Source: Candidatus Bipolaricaulota bacterium
GTDB taxonomy: Bacteria; Bipolaricaulota; Bipolaricaulia; UBA7950; UBA9294
Length of the DNA: 12,142 nt
Assembly: GCA_020350845.1 (NCBI GenBank)
Contig: CP070725.1
Location: forward strand, 1,326,967-1,339,108
Direction of reading: 5' to 3'
Shown: positions 1 through 6,098 of the stretch, piece by piece
Position numbering within the stretch: the stretch's first letter is position 1
Layout of the letters: each line of letters opens with the position of its first letter
Notes under the pieces: generated by a model
Seen by the model: only the letters and a program-made list of their open reading frames with translations
Told to the model about the DNA's origin: nothing
Database searches by the model: none
Translations under genes and position numbers: made by a program

Positions 1-147
1 CATCAGCGGATGCGAGTCCGCAACCGCCTCCGCAAGGCCATTCTGGAGATCGTGAAGCTAGACGGGAAGACTCCCGAAGTGGCGGTCGAACTGAACGGGC
101 TCATCCGGAGTGTCGAGCGCCGCCTCAGCGGTCGGCCGTGCTGCTGA
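1..147 (+). CDS. C-terminal end of an unrecognised protein (5' end outside window)
   Basis: Frame 1 is open from the first base to a TGA at 145-147 and encodes 48 residues. The fragment is strongly basic at its start (RMRVRNRLRKAILEIV) and appears helical, with a second helix-like stretch (PEVAVELNGLIRSVERRL), and it ends in two cysteines. The other two forward frames look low-complexity and arginine/proline-rich, so frame 1 is the likely coding frame. A hairpin terminator follows 55 bp downstream, which fits a real gene end. I do not recognise the family. Ribosomal protein S20 was considered because of the basic helix, but its usual C-terminal motif is missing. No function is assigned. Confidence 0.55.
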   Translation, partial: HQRMRVRNRLRKAILEIVKLDGKTPEVAVELNGLIRSVERRLSGRPCC

Positions 148-201
148 TCTTGCTGGGATGTGACTCGTAGGACGGGGCTCATGGAGCGGGAGCCCTGTCC
201 A

Positions 202-224
202 CCCCGGAGGAAACACCTCCGGGG
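202..224 (+). terminator. Hairpin terminator after the left-edge gene
   Basis: A perfect 9-bp stem, CCCCGGAGG (202-210) and CCTCCGGGG (216-224), encloses the loop AAACA. A short T run (232-235) follows eight bases later on the plus strand. It lies 55 bp after the stop of the left-edge gene. The T tract is weak and not adjacent to the stem, so intrinsic termination is probable rather than certain. The hairpin could also serve the minus-strand gene that ends at 306. Confidence 0.6.
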
Positions 225-305
225 TCGACGCTTTTCAGGATTGGTCCGCGCGGTCGGCGCTGCGTGGGAGAGAACAGCGAGAGACCGCTCTTCGGAGACG
301 AGGAC

Positions 306-458
306 CTACTTCAGTGCCACCCCCAGGTAGTACGGCCAGATGACCAGGCCGACGATCGCCTGCCACCACAGCAGCTCGGCAAACGCGAGCGTGAACAACC
401 ACCCGGCGAACCAGATCGCCCCTCCGAACCCGCCGCAGGCCGCCTTGTTCCCTGACAT
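306..458 (-). CDS. Small 50-residue membrane protein
   Basis: The chosen start is the ATG at 458-456, because AGGAGG sits six bases upstream. A longer frame upstream of it has no such site and adds only an arginine-rich segment. The product begins MSGNKAACGGFGGAIWF and has two hydrophobic, tryptophan-rich stretches at about residues 13-31 and 33-49, separated by only a couple of residues, so it probably forms a helical hairpin in the inner membrane. The glycine-rich GGFGGAIWFAGW opening resembles many short uncharacterised bacterial and archaeal membrane proteins of about 50-60 residues. Function is unknown. It appears monocistronic, with its own predicted promoter at 486-515. Confidence 0.7.
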   Translation of the reverse strand: MSGNKAACGGFGGAIWFAGWLFTLAFAELLWWQAIVGLVIWPYYLGVALK

Positions 459-485
459 GTCGAACCTCCTCTCTTCTCGCGCTCC

Positions 486-515
486 ACTGTACTGCTGTCT
501 GCCTCGCCGCGACAA
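486..515 (-). promoter_or_regulatory. Predicted promoter of the 50-residue membrane protein
   Basis: On the minus strand, TTGTCG (515-510) and TACAGT (491-486) are separated by 18 bp. Each matches the sigma70 consensus at four of six positions. Transcription would start about 20 bases upstream of the ATG at 458, just ahead of the AGGAGG. The prediction is by eye only. Confidence 0.4.
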
Positions 516-785
516 GATCCCGTGTCGCTGCTAGGCCGAAGCTCCCCCCCAGCGCGACCGGAGTGCAGGAATCCGAGATCTGAAAGCCGTTTCGCTTCGC
601 CAACACGTCGGCGCCGCGAAGGTCGCCCGGCCTGTGGAGGAAAAGCGGAAGTTCGCGCTCCTACCCTCTCGACGACCGGATAGAGCGGGAGGAGGTCGGA
701 TCGATGGAGAAGCAGGTGGCGCCGAGGGGATCAGCACGTGAGGCAGGAGCGGTTCGGGCGCTGCCGAGGAGTACTGCGCCAACCA

Positions 786-805
786 GTAGAGCCCGAGGGC
801 TCTAC
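786..805. promoter_or_regulatory. Perfect 9-bp dyad upstream of the secreted protein
   Basis: GTAGAGCCC (786-794) and GGGCTCTAC (797-805) form a perfect inverted repeat around the two-base centre GA. It ends 36 bp before the ATG at 842. The tiny loop makes an operator for a dimeric regulator as likely as an RNA hairpin. No regulator gene is adjacent. Confidence 0.4.
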
Positions 806-841
806 GCGTCGAGTAGATCACCACACAGAGGAGGTCATCGC

Positions 842-1312
842 ATGAAGAGAGGAATCGCATCTGTCGTTGTCGTCGCCGTTTGCTTCGTCGCGATCGCCGC
901 GATGCCGGCACTCGCTGCACGGCCTTTGCGGGTACACATCGAAGTGCCCACGGCGTTGCCGACGGGCAGCACGCCGGACCCGTTCATCGCCAGCGGGCCT
1001 GCAGTCGACCGAGGGCTTCTCTGCGCCACCGGCGATGTCTACACGGGTCCGATCAGCTGGAGACCGATCGGGGGCTCATCCCTCGCCCTGCTGTCCATGG
1101 TCAAGACCTTCGAGTGCGACGACGGCAGTGGAACGTTTGACGTCAACCTGGTCGTCGTACTGGACCTCAGTACCGGCGTCACCCGCGGCTCCTGGCGCGT
1201 GATCGGGGGCACCGGAAGCTACGCGAGCCTCAGCGGTTGGGGCCGGCTGAAGGGGATCCCCACGAATCCCGGAGTGGTCGTCCTCGACCTCTACGACGGG
1301 ATGCTTAGGTAG
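842..1312 (+). CDS. Secreted protein with a GTGxYxxLxGxG motif
   Basis: The product is 156 residues. AGGAGG precedes the ATG at 842 by seven bases, and the N-terminus is a textbook signal peptide: MKR, a hydrophobic core to about residue 20, then PALA with likely cleavage after A25. The mature part has two cysteines (C61, C92) that could form a disulfide. Near the C-terminus a segment at about 117-138 contains GSWRVIGGTGSYASLSGWG. Motifs of this GTGxYxxLxGxG kind occur in small beta-barrel proteins such as DUF3224 and allene-oxide-cyclase-like families, so a secreted beta-barrel is my inference. An alternative in-frame ATG at 704, also preceded by AGGAGG, would add 46 basic residues before the signal peptide. 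Function is unknown. Confidence 0.72.
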   Translation: MKRGIASVVVVAVCFVAIAAMPALAARPLRVHIEVPTALPTGSTPDPFIASGPAVDRGLLCATGDVYTGPISWRPIGGSSLALLSMVKTFECDDGSGTFDVNLVVVLDLSTGVTRGSWRVIGGTGSYASLSGWGRLKGIPTNPGVVVLDLYDGMLR

Positions 1313-1354
1313 CGCAGCGCCTCACCGGAGAACCATAGACGAGTACGAGAGCAT

Positions 1355-1388
1355 GCGGGGCGCTCGGCAGCGTGACCGAGCGCCCCGC
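1355..1388 (+). terminator. 13-bp perfect hairpin, terminator of the secreted-protein gene
   Basis: GCGGGGCGCTCGG (1355-1367) pairs perfectly with CCGAGCGCCCCGC (1376-1388) around an 8-base loop. It lies 42 bp after the stop codon at 1312 and immediately before the predicted ppiC promoter. No T tract follows, but the stem is very stable. Termination by hairpin alone or with Rho is likely. Confidence 0.6.
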
Positions 1389-1390
1389 TG

Positions 1391-1419
1391 CTGGCATTCC
1401 CCCGCGAGGCGACTACCAT
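1391..1419 (+). promoter_or_regulatory. Predicted promoter of ppiC
   Basis: CTGGCA (1391-1396) and TACCAT (1414-1419) are spaced by 17 bp, each with four of six sigma70 consensus matches. They sit directly after the upstream terminator hairpin. The implied leader is about 54 bases. Identified by eye. Confidence 0.35.
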
Positions 1420-1479
1420 CAGCGTCTGCGGTTTCGGACGGCGCTGGGAGACGGTGCGGAGCGACAGACAGGGGGGACG

Positions 1480-1764
1480 ATGGCCAAAGCACGAGCACGA
1501 CACATTCTGGTCGACAGCGAAGAGCAGTGCCAGGAGCTGATCCGGCAGCTTGAGAGCGGCGAAGACTTCGAGCGTCTTGCCGCCGAGTACTCGACCTGCC
1601 CCTCGGGGCAATCGGGCGGCGATCTGGGGGAATTCGAACCGGGGCAGATGGTTCCCGAGTTCGACCGGGTGGTCTTCAACGAAGCCGTCGGCGAGATCCA
1701 CGGGCCGATCGCGACGCAGTTCGGCTACCACATCATCGAGACCCTCAGTCGGACGGACGACTAG
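1480..1764 (+). CDS. ppiC: Parvulin-type peptidyl-prolyl cis-trans isomerase (PpiC-like)
   Basis: The 94-residue product is a stand-alone parvulin domain that catalyses cis-trans isomerisation of peptide bonds before proline. The ATG at 1480 follows a run of six G by three bases, and the protein begins MAKARARHILV, just as compact PpiC proteins do. Family landmarks are the HILV strand, the YSTCPSG turn, GGDLGEF at about residues 45-51, GQMVPEFDRVVF, and the terminal TQFGYHIIE. These align closely from memory with E. coli PpiC (93 residues). No signal peptide is present, so it should be cytoplasmic, unlike the PrsA and SurA relatives. It stands alone between a hairpin terminator and the convergent LptD-like gene. 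The start upstream at 1372 is rejected because it has no ribosome binding site and adds non-family sequence. Confidence 0.93.
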   Translation: MAKARARHILVDSEEQCQELIRQLESGEDFERLAAEYSTCPSGQSGGDLGEFEPGQMVPEFDRVVFNEAVGEIHGPIATQFGYHIIETLSRTDD

Positions 1765-1773
1765 CGCGACACG

Positions 1774-1792
1774 GCACCGCAGCCTCCGGTGC
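1774..1792. terminator. Weak hairpin between convergent ppiC and the LptD-like gene
   Basis: GCACCG (1774-1779) and CGGTGC (1787-1792) form a 6-bp stem with a 7-base loop in the 61-bp space between two convergent genes. There is no T tract. A bidirectional terminator is plausible from position alone. Confidence 0.3.
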
Positions 1793-1825
1793 GATCGCTG
1801 CCTACGGAGGATCCGAGCTCCGGGC

Positions 1826-3946
1826 CTACTCCCCCGTCTGGATGCGGGACGTCGCGGGGGCGTAGCGGATGATCGCCTCAGGGAAGGCAAGCACAGAGAG
1901 GTAGAGCCAGGTGTCTGTGGCCTCTCGGTCGATCCCCACGCGCAGGCATTCTCCGACGTCCTTGAACAGGCCGTAGCGGACATCGGCGAAGGAAGGCGTT
2001 CCTCCGCGGTGTGTCCACTCCACGTCCCCTCCCCAGCCCGACGCCGTCAGCAGCTCCGCGAAGAGCGACACCGACGTCACGGCGAGATCCGAGAAGTGCA
2101 CACCGCCTCCGAACGTGAGCGGACCGAACGGTAGCGCTGCCCCGAGGTCGGTATCGACCTTCAGCACGCCCTCGTCGACGAGCGCGTCGAGCTCGATGGT
2201 GAACCGTTCCTGTTCGGCGTTCGCCGTCACCCGGACGGTGTCCAGGCGGCGTTCTGCCGGTCGGTAGGGGATCGACCACGTCAGACTGAGTGCATCGCGC
2301 ACGCAGATCCCGTCCAGGCGCACCGAATCGAGCGTCGCATCGGCGACGGAGTACTCGGAGCTCAGTGTCCAGTTCGCCCAGTTGCTCCATGAGAGCTGAG
2401 CTCGCAGTGGATCCAGGGCCCACGTGTCGAGCGCGACGCCGCTGCTGATCGTCAGCGTGCCCCACGCGTGGCTGGTCACGTCCCACCCGATGTGATGAAC
2501 GGCGGCAGCAGCGTCGAACGTGAACGGGCTCGCCCCCTGGACGAGGACGAGGTCGTACTCGGCGCGGACGTTCCTCCAGAGCGCGCGGAGCTTCGCGCGA
2601 AGCATCCCGCGTCCCTGCTCGAAGTCGGTCGCACGGTATAGCGTTCCCTGGAGATCCAGGCTCGGCGTCAGGCTGACCCCGGCGATCGTTCTCTCCTCGG
2701 TGCGCAGGCCGATACTGGCACTGGCGCGCAATGCCTCGACGGCGGGCTCTTCCCCCGTCGCCTCTCGGTAGCGGCCGAGCTCCACGCGCGGCTCGAGGCT
2801 CAGCGAGCCACGGTGCCAGGGCGCCCGAGAGATCGAGATCTCGGGACGCCGCTCGGTGATCCTCTCAAGAGCATCCTCTTCCTCGTCCTTCTCTTGAGTC
2901 TCGAGCTCTCGCTCGGCCGATACCCGGATCTCCCACGCGTCGCGCGTCGCGCTCGCCTGCGCGCCGTAGTCGATCTCCGTCTGCTCTCCCTCGACGCGGT
3001 ACGTCAGGTTCCCGCTTCCGCTCCAGACCTCGCCCGGAGGGAGGCTATGGCTCGCGGAGAGCTCGAAAACGGAGTCACCGACCTTTGCCGGGAAGTGGTA
3101 GACGCGGAATCGTCCCCGATGCTCGGCGAAGCCGTACCGCATCAGGACGCCGGCTCCGATCTCGTCGAACGCGGTGAAGTAGTCGAGAAGGACGCTCCCG
3201 TACAGCGACTCACTGACGAAGAACGGGACATTCCACTTCAAGTACCAGCCGCGGAGTGCGCTGCGACCGACCGCGGGGAAGAGCGGGCTCTCGAGCGTCT
3301 CCTCCAGAGGCTGAGCGTAGACGGGCAGCCAGAAGAACGGGACGCCGGCGATCCGCGCGGTGAGACCGTAGACCACGATGAGCCGATCTGGATAGAGCCG
3401 CAGTCGACGCGCACGAAGCGTGTACGGCTGCGAGCGGAGCGGCACCCCGCAGCAGGAACAGGTCGTGACCTCCGCGTCCTCGACTTCGATCAGTGTCGCC
3501 TTGCCCTGTTCGTCGAAGGCCACTCGGCCCGTCTCGCCGCGGAAGTAGATCGTATGCGCTTCACCGACGGAGTTGACGAAGCGGCTCTCTCCGCCGAAGG
3601 TCTCCACCTCCAGTGAGCGGGCGAACGTGCTTTCCGCGTCGGCGTCAAGGACGGCCGAGAGGCCGTCTCCGGCGAGTGAGAGCTCACCTTCGATCGAGAC
3701 CTCGACGTCGCCGGCGGCGGAGAACCGCCAGCCGACATCGGCGTCGCGGTGCAGATCGAGCCTGTCCGCGGAGACCGTCACTCCTTCCAGCTCCACGACC
3801 ACCGATCCCTGCGCCTGCACAGTCGACTGATCGGAGGAGACGAACAGCTCGTCCGCCTGGAGTCGGAACGGGACCTCGTCGGCTGCCAGTACGACGGGCG
3901 CGAGCACGGCACAGACGACGGCCGCAACCGCCGCGATCGCTCTCAT
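1826..3946 (-). CDS. LptD/OstA-like outer-membrane assembly protein
   Basis: The product is 706 residues from the ATG at 3946. It opens with a signal peptide (MRAIAAVAAVV to about A21). Residues about 22-165 resemble the OstA/LptA-like periplasmic domain, with repeated short strands (QADELFVSS, VQAQGSVVVELEGVTVSADRL). TTC at 161-163, then PYTLRARRLRLYPDR and IAGVPFFWLPVYAQPLEE (about 199-216), match the conserved LptD junction into the barrel. The rest alternates polar and hydrophobic residues as an outer-membrane barrel does, with an acidic loop (EKDEEEDALE) in the middle. LptD inserts lipopolysaccharide or a related lipid into the outer leaflet. Oddities are a CSCC cluster at 163-166, no terminal aromatic residue, and no other lpt gene nearby. 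A GTG at 4000 is an alternative start but would precede the signal peptide by 18 residues. The barrel assignment is firm; LPS as substrate is inferred. Confidence 0.83.
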   Translation of the reverse strand: MRAIAAVAAVVCAVLAPVVLAADEVPFRLQADELFVSSDQSTVQAQGSVVVELEGVTVSADRLDLHRDADVGWRFSAAGDVEVSIEGELSLAGDGLSAVLDADAESTFARSLEVETFGGESRFVNSVGEAHTIYFRGETGRVAFDEQGKATLIEVEDAEVTTCSCCGVPLRSQPYTLRARRLRLYPDRLIVVYGLTARIAGVPFFWLPVYAQPLEETLESPLFPAVGRSALRGWYLKWNVPFFVSESLYGSVLLDYFTAFDEIGAGVLMRYGFAEHRGRFRVYHFPAKVGDSVFELSASHSLPPGEVWSGSGNLTYRVEGEQTEIDYGAQASATRDAWEIRVSAERELETQEKDEEEDALERITERRPEISISRAPWHRGSLSLEPRVELGRYREATGEEPAVEALRASASIGLRTEERTIAGVSLTPSLDLQGTLYRATDFEQGRGMLRAKLRALWRNVRAEYDLVLVQGASPFTFDAAAAVHHIGWDVTSHAWGTLTISSGVALDTWALDPLRAQLSWSNWANWTLSSEYSVADATLDSVRLDGICVRDALSLTWSIPYRPAERRLDTVRVTANAEQERFTIELDALVDEGVLKVDTDLGAALPFGPLTFGGGVHFSDLAVTSVSLFAELLTASGWGGDVEWTHRGGTPSFADVRYGLFKDVGECLRVGIDREATDTWLYLSVLAFPEAIIRYAPATSRIQTGE

Positions 3947-3978
3947 CGGTCTCTTCCCGTCCACCAGGCCATCGCGTG

Positions 3979-4008
3979 AGGATAGCGTGGCGGGGATCAC
4001 GACAGCAA
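3979..4008 (-). promoter_or_regulatory. Predicted promoter of the LptD-like gene
   Basis: On the minus strand, TTGCTG (4008-4003) and TATCCT (3984-3979) are spaced by 18 bp. The implied leader is about 25 bases and includes a weak GGGAAGAG ribosome binding site before the ATG at 3946. The promoter lies just downstream of the repeat cluster, so the repeats would not be in the leader. Identified by eye. Confidence 0.33.
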
Positions 4009-4023
4009 CGCCCGCCCTTCCGC

Positions 4024-4295
4024 GGGGTCAGATCTTCGCCTTGCGACCTCGGAAGCTCTCGACGGCAGACGGGAACAGGCTCTGTCGCTTCTCTGCCGGC
4101 GGCAGCCGATCGAGTCCGATCGTGTGGGGTCAGATCTCCCGTTTGCACCGGCGGCTCTCATGGCCGCACGTCCGGGCGACGAAGTCCAGGCTGGGACGTA
4201 AGTTCCTGGCGCGGCGGCTGCGTGGGGTCAGATCTTCCGTTTGCGATCACTGCGCTTCGCCGCGGCTGCGGACCGCAAACGGAAGATCTGACCCC
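4024..4295. repeat. Four-copy interspersed repeat cluster (GGGGTCAGATCTTCCGTTTG family)
   Basis: Three direct copies of a 21-22-bp motif start at 4024, 4126 and 4224, and an inverted copy occupies 4274-4295. Copies 3 and 4 are exact reverse complements over 22 bp. Copies 1 and 2 carry two or three mismatches each at the CTTCCGTTTGC end. Direct copies are spaced 102 and 98 bp. Copies 1 and 2 also share flanking sequence after the core (ACC, GG, then GCTCTC), so the repeated unit may be longer than the core. The cluster fills most of the gap between two tandem minus-strand genes and has no coding frame of its own. Intergenic motifs beginning GGGGTCAG are, from memory, typical of REP-like elements mobilised by Y1/IS200-like RAYT transposases, but no transposase is present here. 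Confidence 0.7.
4224..4295. repeat. 22-bp perfect inverted repeat, possible terminator hairpin
   Basis: Bases 4224-4245 and 4274-4295 are perfect reverse complements over 22 bp with a 28-base GC-rich loop. The inverted arm ends 6 bp from the TAA stop (4304-4302) of the membrane protein gene on the minus strand. Transcription through it would give a very stable hairpin able to end that transcript or protect its 3' end. It may equally be the paired ends of a miniature mobile element. Confidence 0.7.
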
Positions 4296-4301
4296 GTTCG
4301 G

Positions 4302-4706
4302 TTAGCGAACGACGAGAGGGACGGCGATGGCAATGATTCCCATGAACACCACGGCGAGGATGAACAGGTTGTAGCGCGTTCCGTAGTTCGACAGCAGGGA
4401 AGCATCGTAGTAGCCGTCCACGCCTTGATCGGCGTACATCGCGAGCAACCCTTCAAGGAGCTTGGCCCGCGTCTCCTTTCCCTTGAGCAGCCCGAGGGTG
4501 GCGACGACGTTGATGACGATGGTCAGAAGGATGAACAGCGCCATCACGATGGTGTTCGCTCCGCTCTCCCGTGACTCCTGGGCCACCGATGAGTTGATCC
4601 CGAGCGTGAGGAGATTGAGAAGCACCGCAGTGATCACGAATACGATGTCGGTGCGGCTTCCTTGTTGCAGCTCGGTCACGATGTGCTGATGAACCCTCTC
4701 AATCAT
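4302..4706 (-). CDS. Uncharacterised 134-residue membrane protein, three TM helices
   Basis: The ATG at 4706 is preceded by AGGAGG with a five-base spacer. Three hydrophobic helices are visible at about residues 21-42, 52-74 and 113-133. The N-terminus (MIERVHQHIVTELQQGSRTD) is polar and possibly amphipathic. Between helices 2 and 3 lies a soluble, probably helical segment (KGKETRAKLLEGLLAMYADQGVDGYYD). It has no catalytic motif or cysteine that I recognise, and the family is unknown to me. It is divergent from another membrane protein of unknown function, with back-to-back predicted promoters in a 128-bp space. Its 3' end abuts the inverted repeat at 4224-4295. Low arginine content and isoleucine/valine richness set it slightly apart from its GC-driven neighbours. 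Confidence 0.8.
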   Translation of the reverse strand: MIERVHQHIVTELQQGSRTDIVFVITAVLLNLLTLGINSSVAQESRESGANTIVMALFILLTIVINVVATLGLLKGKETRAKLLEGLLAMYADQGVDGYYDASLLSNYGTRYNLFILAVVFMGIIAIAVPLVVR

Positions 4707-4747
4707 CGCTCCCTCCTGTTCCCGTGACGCAGACTGTGCTGCCTTCC

Positions 4748-4776
4748 ATTCTTGAGCTTCGGAATCGTCGAGGCAA
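4748..4776 (-). promoter_or_regulatory. Predicted promoter of the 134-residue membrane protein
   Basis: On the minus strand, TTGCCT (4776-4771) and AAGAAT (4753-4748) are spaced by 17 bp, each with four of six consensus matches. The leader would be about 35 bases. It lies 13 bp from the -35 box of the divergent promoter, so the two could share a regulator. Identified by eye. Confidence 0.4.
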
Positions 4777-4789
4777 GCACGATGTGGCG

Positions 4790-4818
4790 TTGCCGTCGCA
4801 TGCCGTGTGCCCTACGAT
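4790..4818 (+). promoter_or_regulatory. Predicted promoter of the 238-residue membrane protein
   Basis: TTGCCG (4790-4795) and TACGAT (4813-4818) are spaced by 17 bp. Transcription would begin near 4825, at the AGGAGG itself (4825-4830), giving a leader of only about 10 bases. Identified by eye. Confidence 0.4.
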
Positions 4819-4834
4819 CGCTGCAGGAGGGAAG

Positions 4835-5551
4835 ATGCCTGACAGTGAGCCGCGGGGCACCGGATCGCCGAGGAAACGGCGCGACGATTGGTCGACGACG
4901 AGCAGTTCCGACATCCCGAGGAGCCCCCAATCGGCGAGAGGAATCATCCTTCCGGGGATGATCCTGTGGCTTCTCGGGGGCGTACTGTGGATCGCCGCCG
5001 GGCGGCTCGTCTTTCCCCTTGGGCCGAACGCGTCGACGTGGTATCCGCTCCTCGCCCTGTTCGGTCTCCTCGCGCTGAATACCCTCTCCACGTTGCGTGT
5101 TGCCTCCACCCCGGTCCCCAAGGCGATCTTCGGTGCACTGCTCTCGATCTCCCCGATCACCGCAAGCATCGCCGGCGCCGCATCCGAGTTCGGCCTTACA
5201 CGGGAGGTGATCGGCCTCGTCTCCGGTGCGGTGGCAGGGGCGCTGCTCGCGCTCGCAATCCAGGTCTCCGGACGGTATGGCGCGATCTTCACCGAAGGCC
5301 GTGCTGCTCGCGCTGCCCGGCGCCAACCGAATCCGCTTCGGGCCTCGTGGTGGGGGATGGCAGTCTCGGTCGCAGTGGCGGGATCCGCGACCTACCTCGT
5401 CGCCCGCTTCGCCGATGCGATCACCGGGCCGGTACCGTTCACGGGCGCTTCTCTGGTCGTCGCGTCGGGTCTCGTGTTCGCTCGGTTCATGAGGAACATC
5501 CGACAGGCAACGACCGCCGTGCGCAACGCACGGCGGCAGACAAAACGCTGA
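4835..5551 (+). CDS. Uncharacterised 238-residue multi-pass membrane protein
   Basis: The ATG at 4835 follows AGGAGG by four bases. The upstream in-frame ATG at 4724 lies before the predicted promoter and is rejected. Residues 1-35 are polar and disordered-looking (serine, arginine and proline rich). Six hydrophobic segments follow at about 37-60, 69-88, 96-115, 122-145, 171-192 and 200-218. The loop between segments 4 and 5 is basic (EGRAARAARRQPNP), and the tail is basic too (RNARRQTKR), which by the positive-inside rule puts both ends in the cytoplasm. I see no transporter or enzyme signature and do not recognise the family. Alanine and glycine richness in the helices suggests tight packing. 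It may be co-regulated with the divergent 134-residue membrane protein. Confidence 0.78.
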   Translation: MPDSEPRGTGSPRKRRDDWSTTSSSDIPRSPQSARGIILPGMILWLLGGVLWIAAGRLVFPLGPNASTWYPLLALFGLLALNTLSTLRVASTPVPKAIFGALLSISPITASIAGAASEFGLTREVIGLVSGAVAGALLALAIQVSGRYGAIFTEGRAARAARRQPNPLRASWWGMAVSVAVAGSATYLVARFADAITGPVPFTGASLVVASGLVFARFMRNIRQATTAVRNARRQTKR

Positions 5552-5564
5552 CCGGAAGTGGGAC

Positions 5565-5580
5565 GACGGGGTCGCCCGTC
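5565..5580. terminator. Hairpin between convergent genes
   Basis: GACGGG (5565-5570) and CCCGTC (5575-5580) form a perfect 6-bp stem around GTCG. It lies in the 51-bp gap between the stop at 5551 (+) and the stop at 5603 (-). It lacks a T tract. A bidirectional terminator role is inferred from placement. Confidence 0.4.
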
Positions 5581-5602
5581 CCGAGAACCTCGCTGCTGTG
5601 CT

Positions 5603-5785
5603 CTAGGCGAAGATCTTGCGTCCGAAGCGGAGAGTCTTGAGCCGTCCCGGACGCGCGGCCTCTTCCGCGCGGTCGGCAAGGTCGAGCAGGCTACGGCAGT
5701 CGTCGCAGCAGAGTCGCGCCGCCTTGCCCTCTTCGGTCCTTACCCTGCGCAGGCTGCGCCCGCAGACCAAACAGATTCTGTCCAT
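5603..5785 (-). CDS. 60-residue zinc-ribbon protein
   Basis: The ATG at 5785 follows an AGGGAG by five bases. The product begins MDRICLVCGRSL and contains two CxxC knuckles, C5/C8 and C27/C30, 18 residues apart, with an extra C26. This is the spacing of a small zinc ribbon. Between and after the knuckles the protein is rich in arginine and lysine (RRVRTEEGKAAR and, at the end, RLKTLRFGRKIF), which would suit nucleic-acid or ribosome contact. No catalytic domain is present. The in-frame extension upstream to 5926 is low-complexity and probably untranslated. It is convergent with the 238-residue membrane protein and is probably transcribed alone. The family is unknown to me; metal binding is inferred from the cysteines. 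Confidence 0.68.
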   Translation of the reverse strand: MDRICLVCGRSLRRVRTEEGKAARLCCDDCRSLLDLADRAEEAARPGRLKTLRFGRKIFA

Positions 5786-5833
5786 CTTCGCTCCCTGTCC
5801 TTGCGTGTCCCCCGTGGCGCTCGGAACGAGTGT

Positions 5834-5865
5834 GATCGGCCGACCGGGCGTCGCCCGGTGCGATC
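5834..5865 (-). promoter_or_regulatory. Hairpin upstream of the zinc-ribbon gene
   Basis: ACCGGGC (5843-5849) and GCCCGGT (5853-5859) form a perfect 7-bp stem around three bases. The stem is flanked by an outer pair GATCG (5834-5838) and CGATC (5861-5865) with a small asymmetric internal loop. It lies 49-80 bases upstream of the zinc-ribbon start and could be in its leader or be a binding site. Its role is unknown. Confidence 0.35.
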
Positions 5866-6098
5866 GATCCGCCACGCCGATACGACGTGCCGGAGCCGAG
5901 CTAGGGGAAGGGGATGGACGCTGCATGCACGATGCCGAGCGTGGCGTCTCCGACGGGAGTCGTCGGAAGCGGTGAAAGCCTACGCCACGAACGCACCGAT
6001 GAACGGTTTCCCATCATCGACACCCCCTCTGCACACAGATGGATGACCTACATTGTACGGACATTCTCACTATGAGGGAAGATGGCCTCCGCGAAAAG

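Larger units (their letters stand above)
459..841. other. Divergent intergenic region between the 50-residue membrane protein and the secreted protein
   Basis: This 383-bp stretch separates two divergently transcribed genes. It holds the predicted minus-strand promoter (486-515), an AGGAGG plus ATG pair at about 687-706 in frame with the secreted gene, and a perfect dyad at 786-805. Open frames here on either strand are arginine-rich and read like noncoding GC-rich DNA. I see no RNA gene. Confidence 0.5.

Noticed and set aside
1..147. C-terminus of ribosomal protein S20
   Set aside because: A basic helix is present, but the KGVIHKN-type ending of S20 is absent and the spacing does not fit.
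2813..3616. 267-codon plus-strand open frame opposite the LptD-like gene
   Set aside because: It is a charged, arginine/glutamate-rich shadow of a real gene on the other strand and lacks a ribosome binding site.
4024..4295. CRISPR array
   Set aside because: There are only three direct copies with mismatches, intervals of about 77-80 bases, a fourth copy inverted, and no cas gene in the window.
3987..4574. Remnant of a RAYT transposase in the plus-strand frame across the repeats
   Set aside because: I looked for the Y1 transposase HUH and tyrosine motifs in this frame and on the opposite strand and found none. The frame also runs antisense into the 134-residue membrane protein gene.
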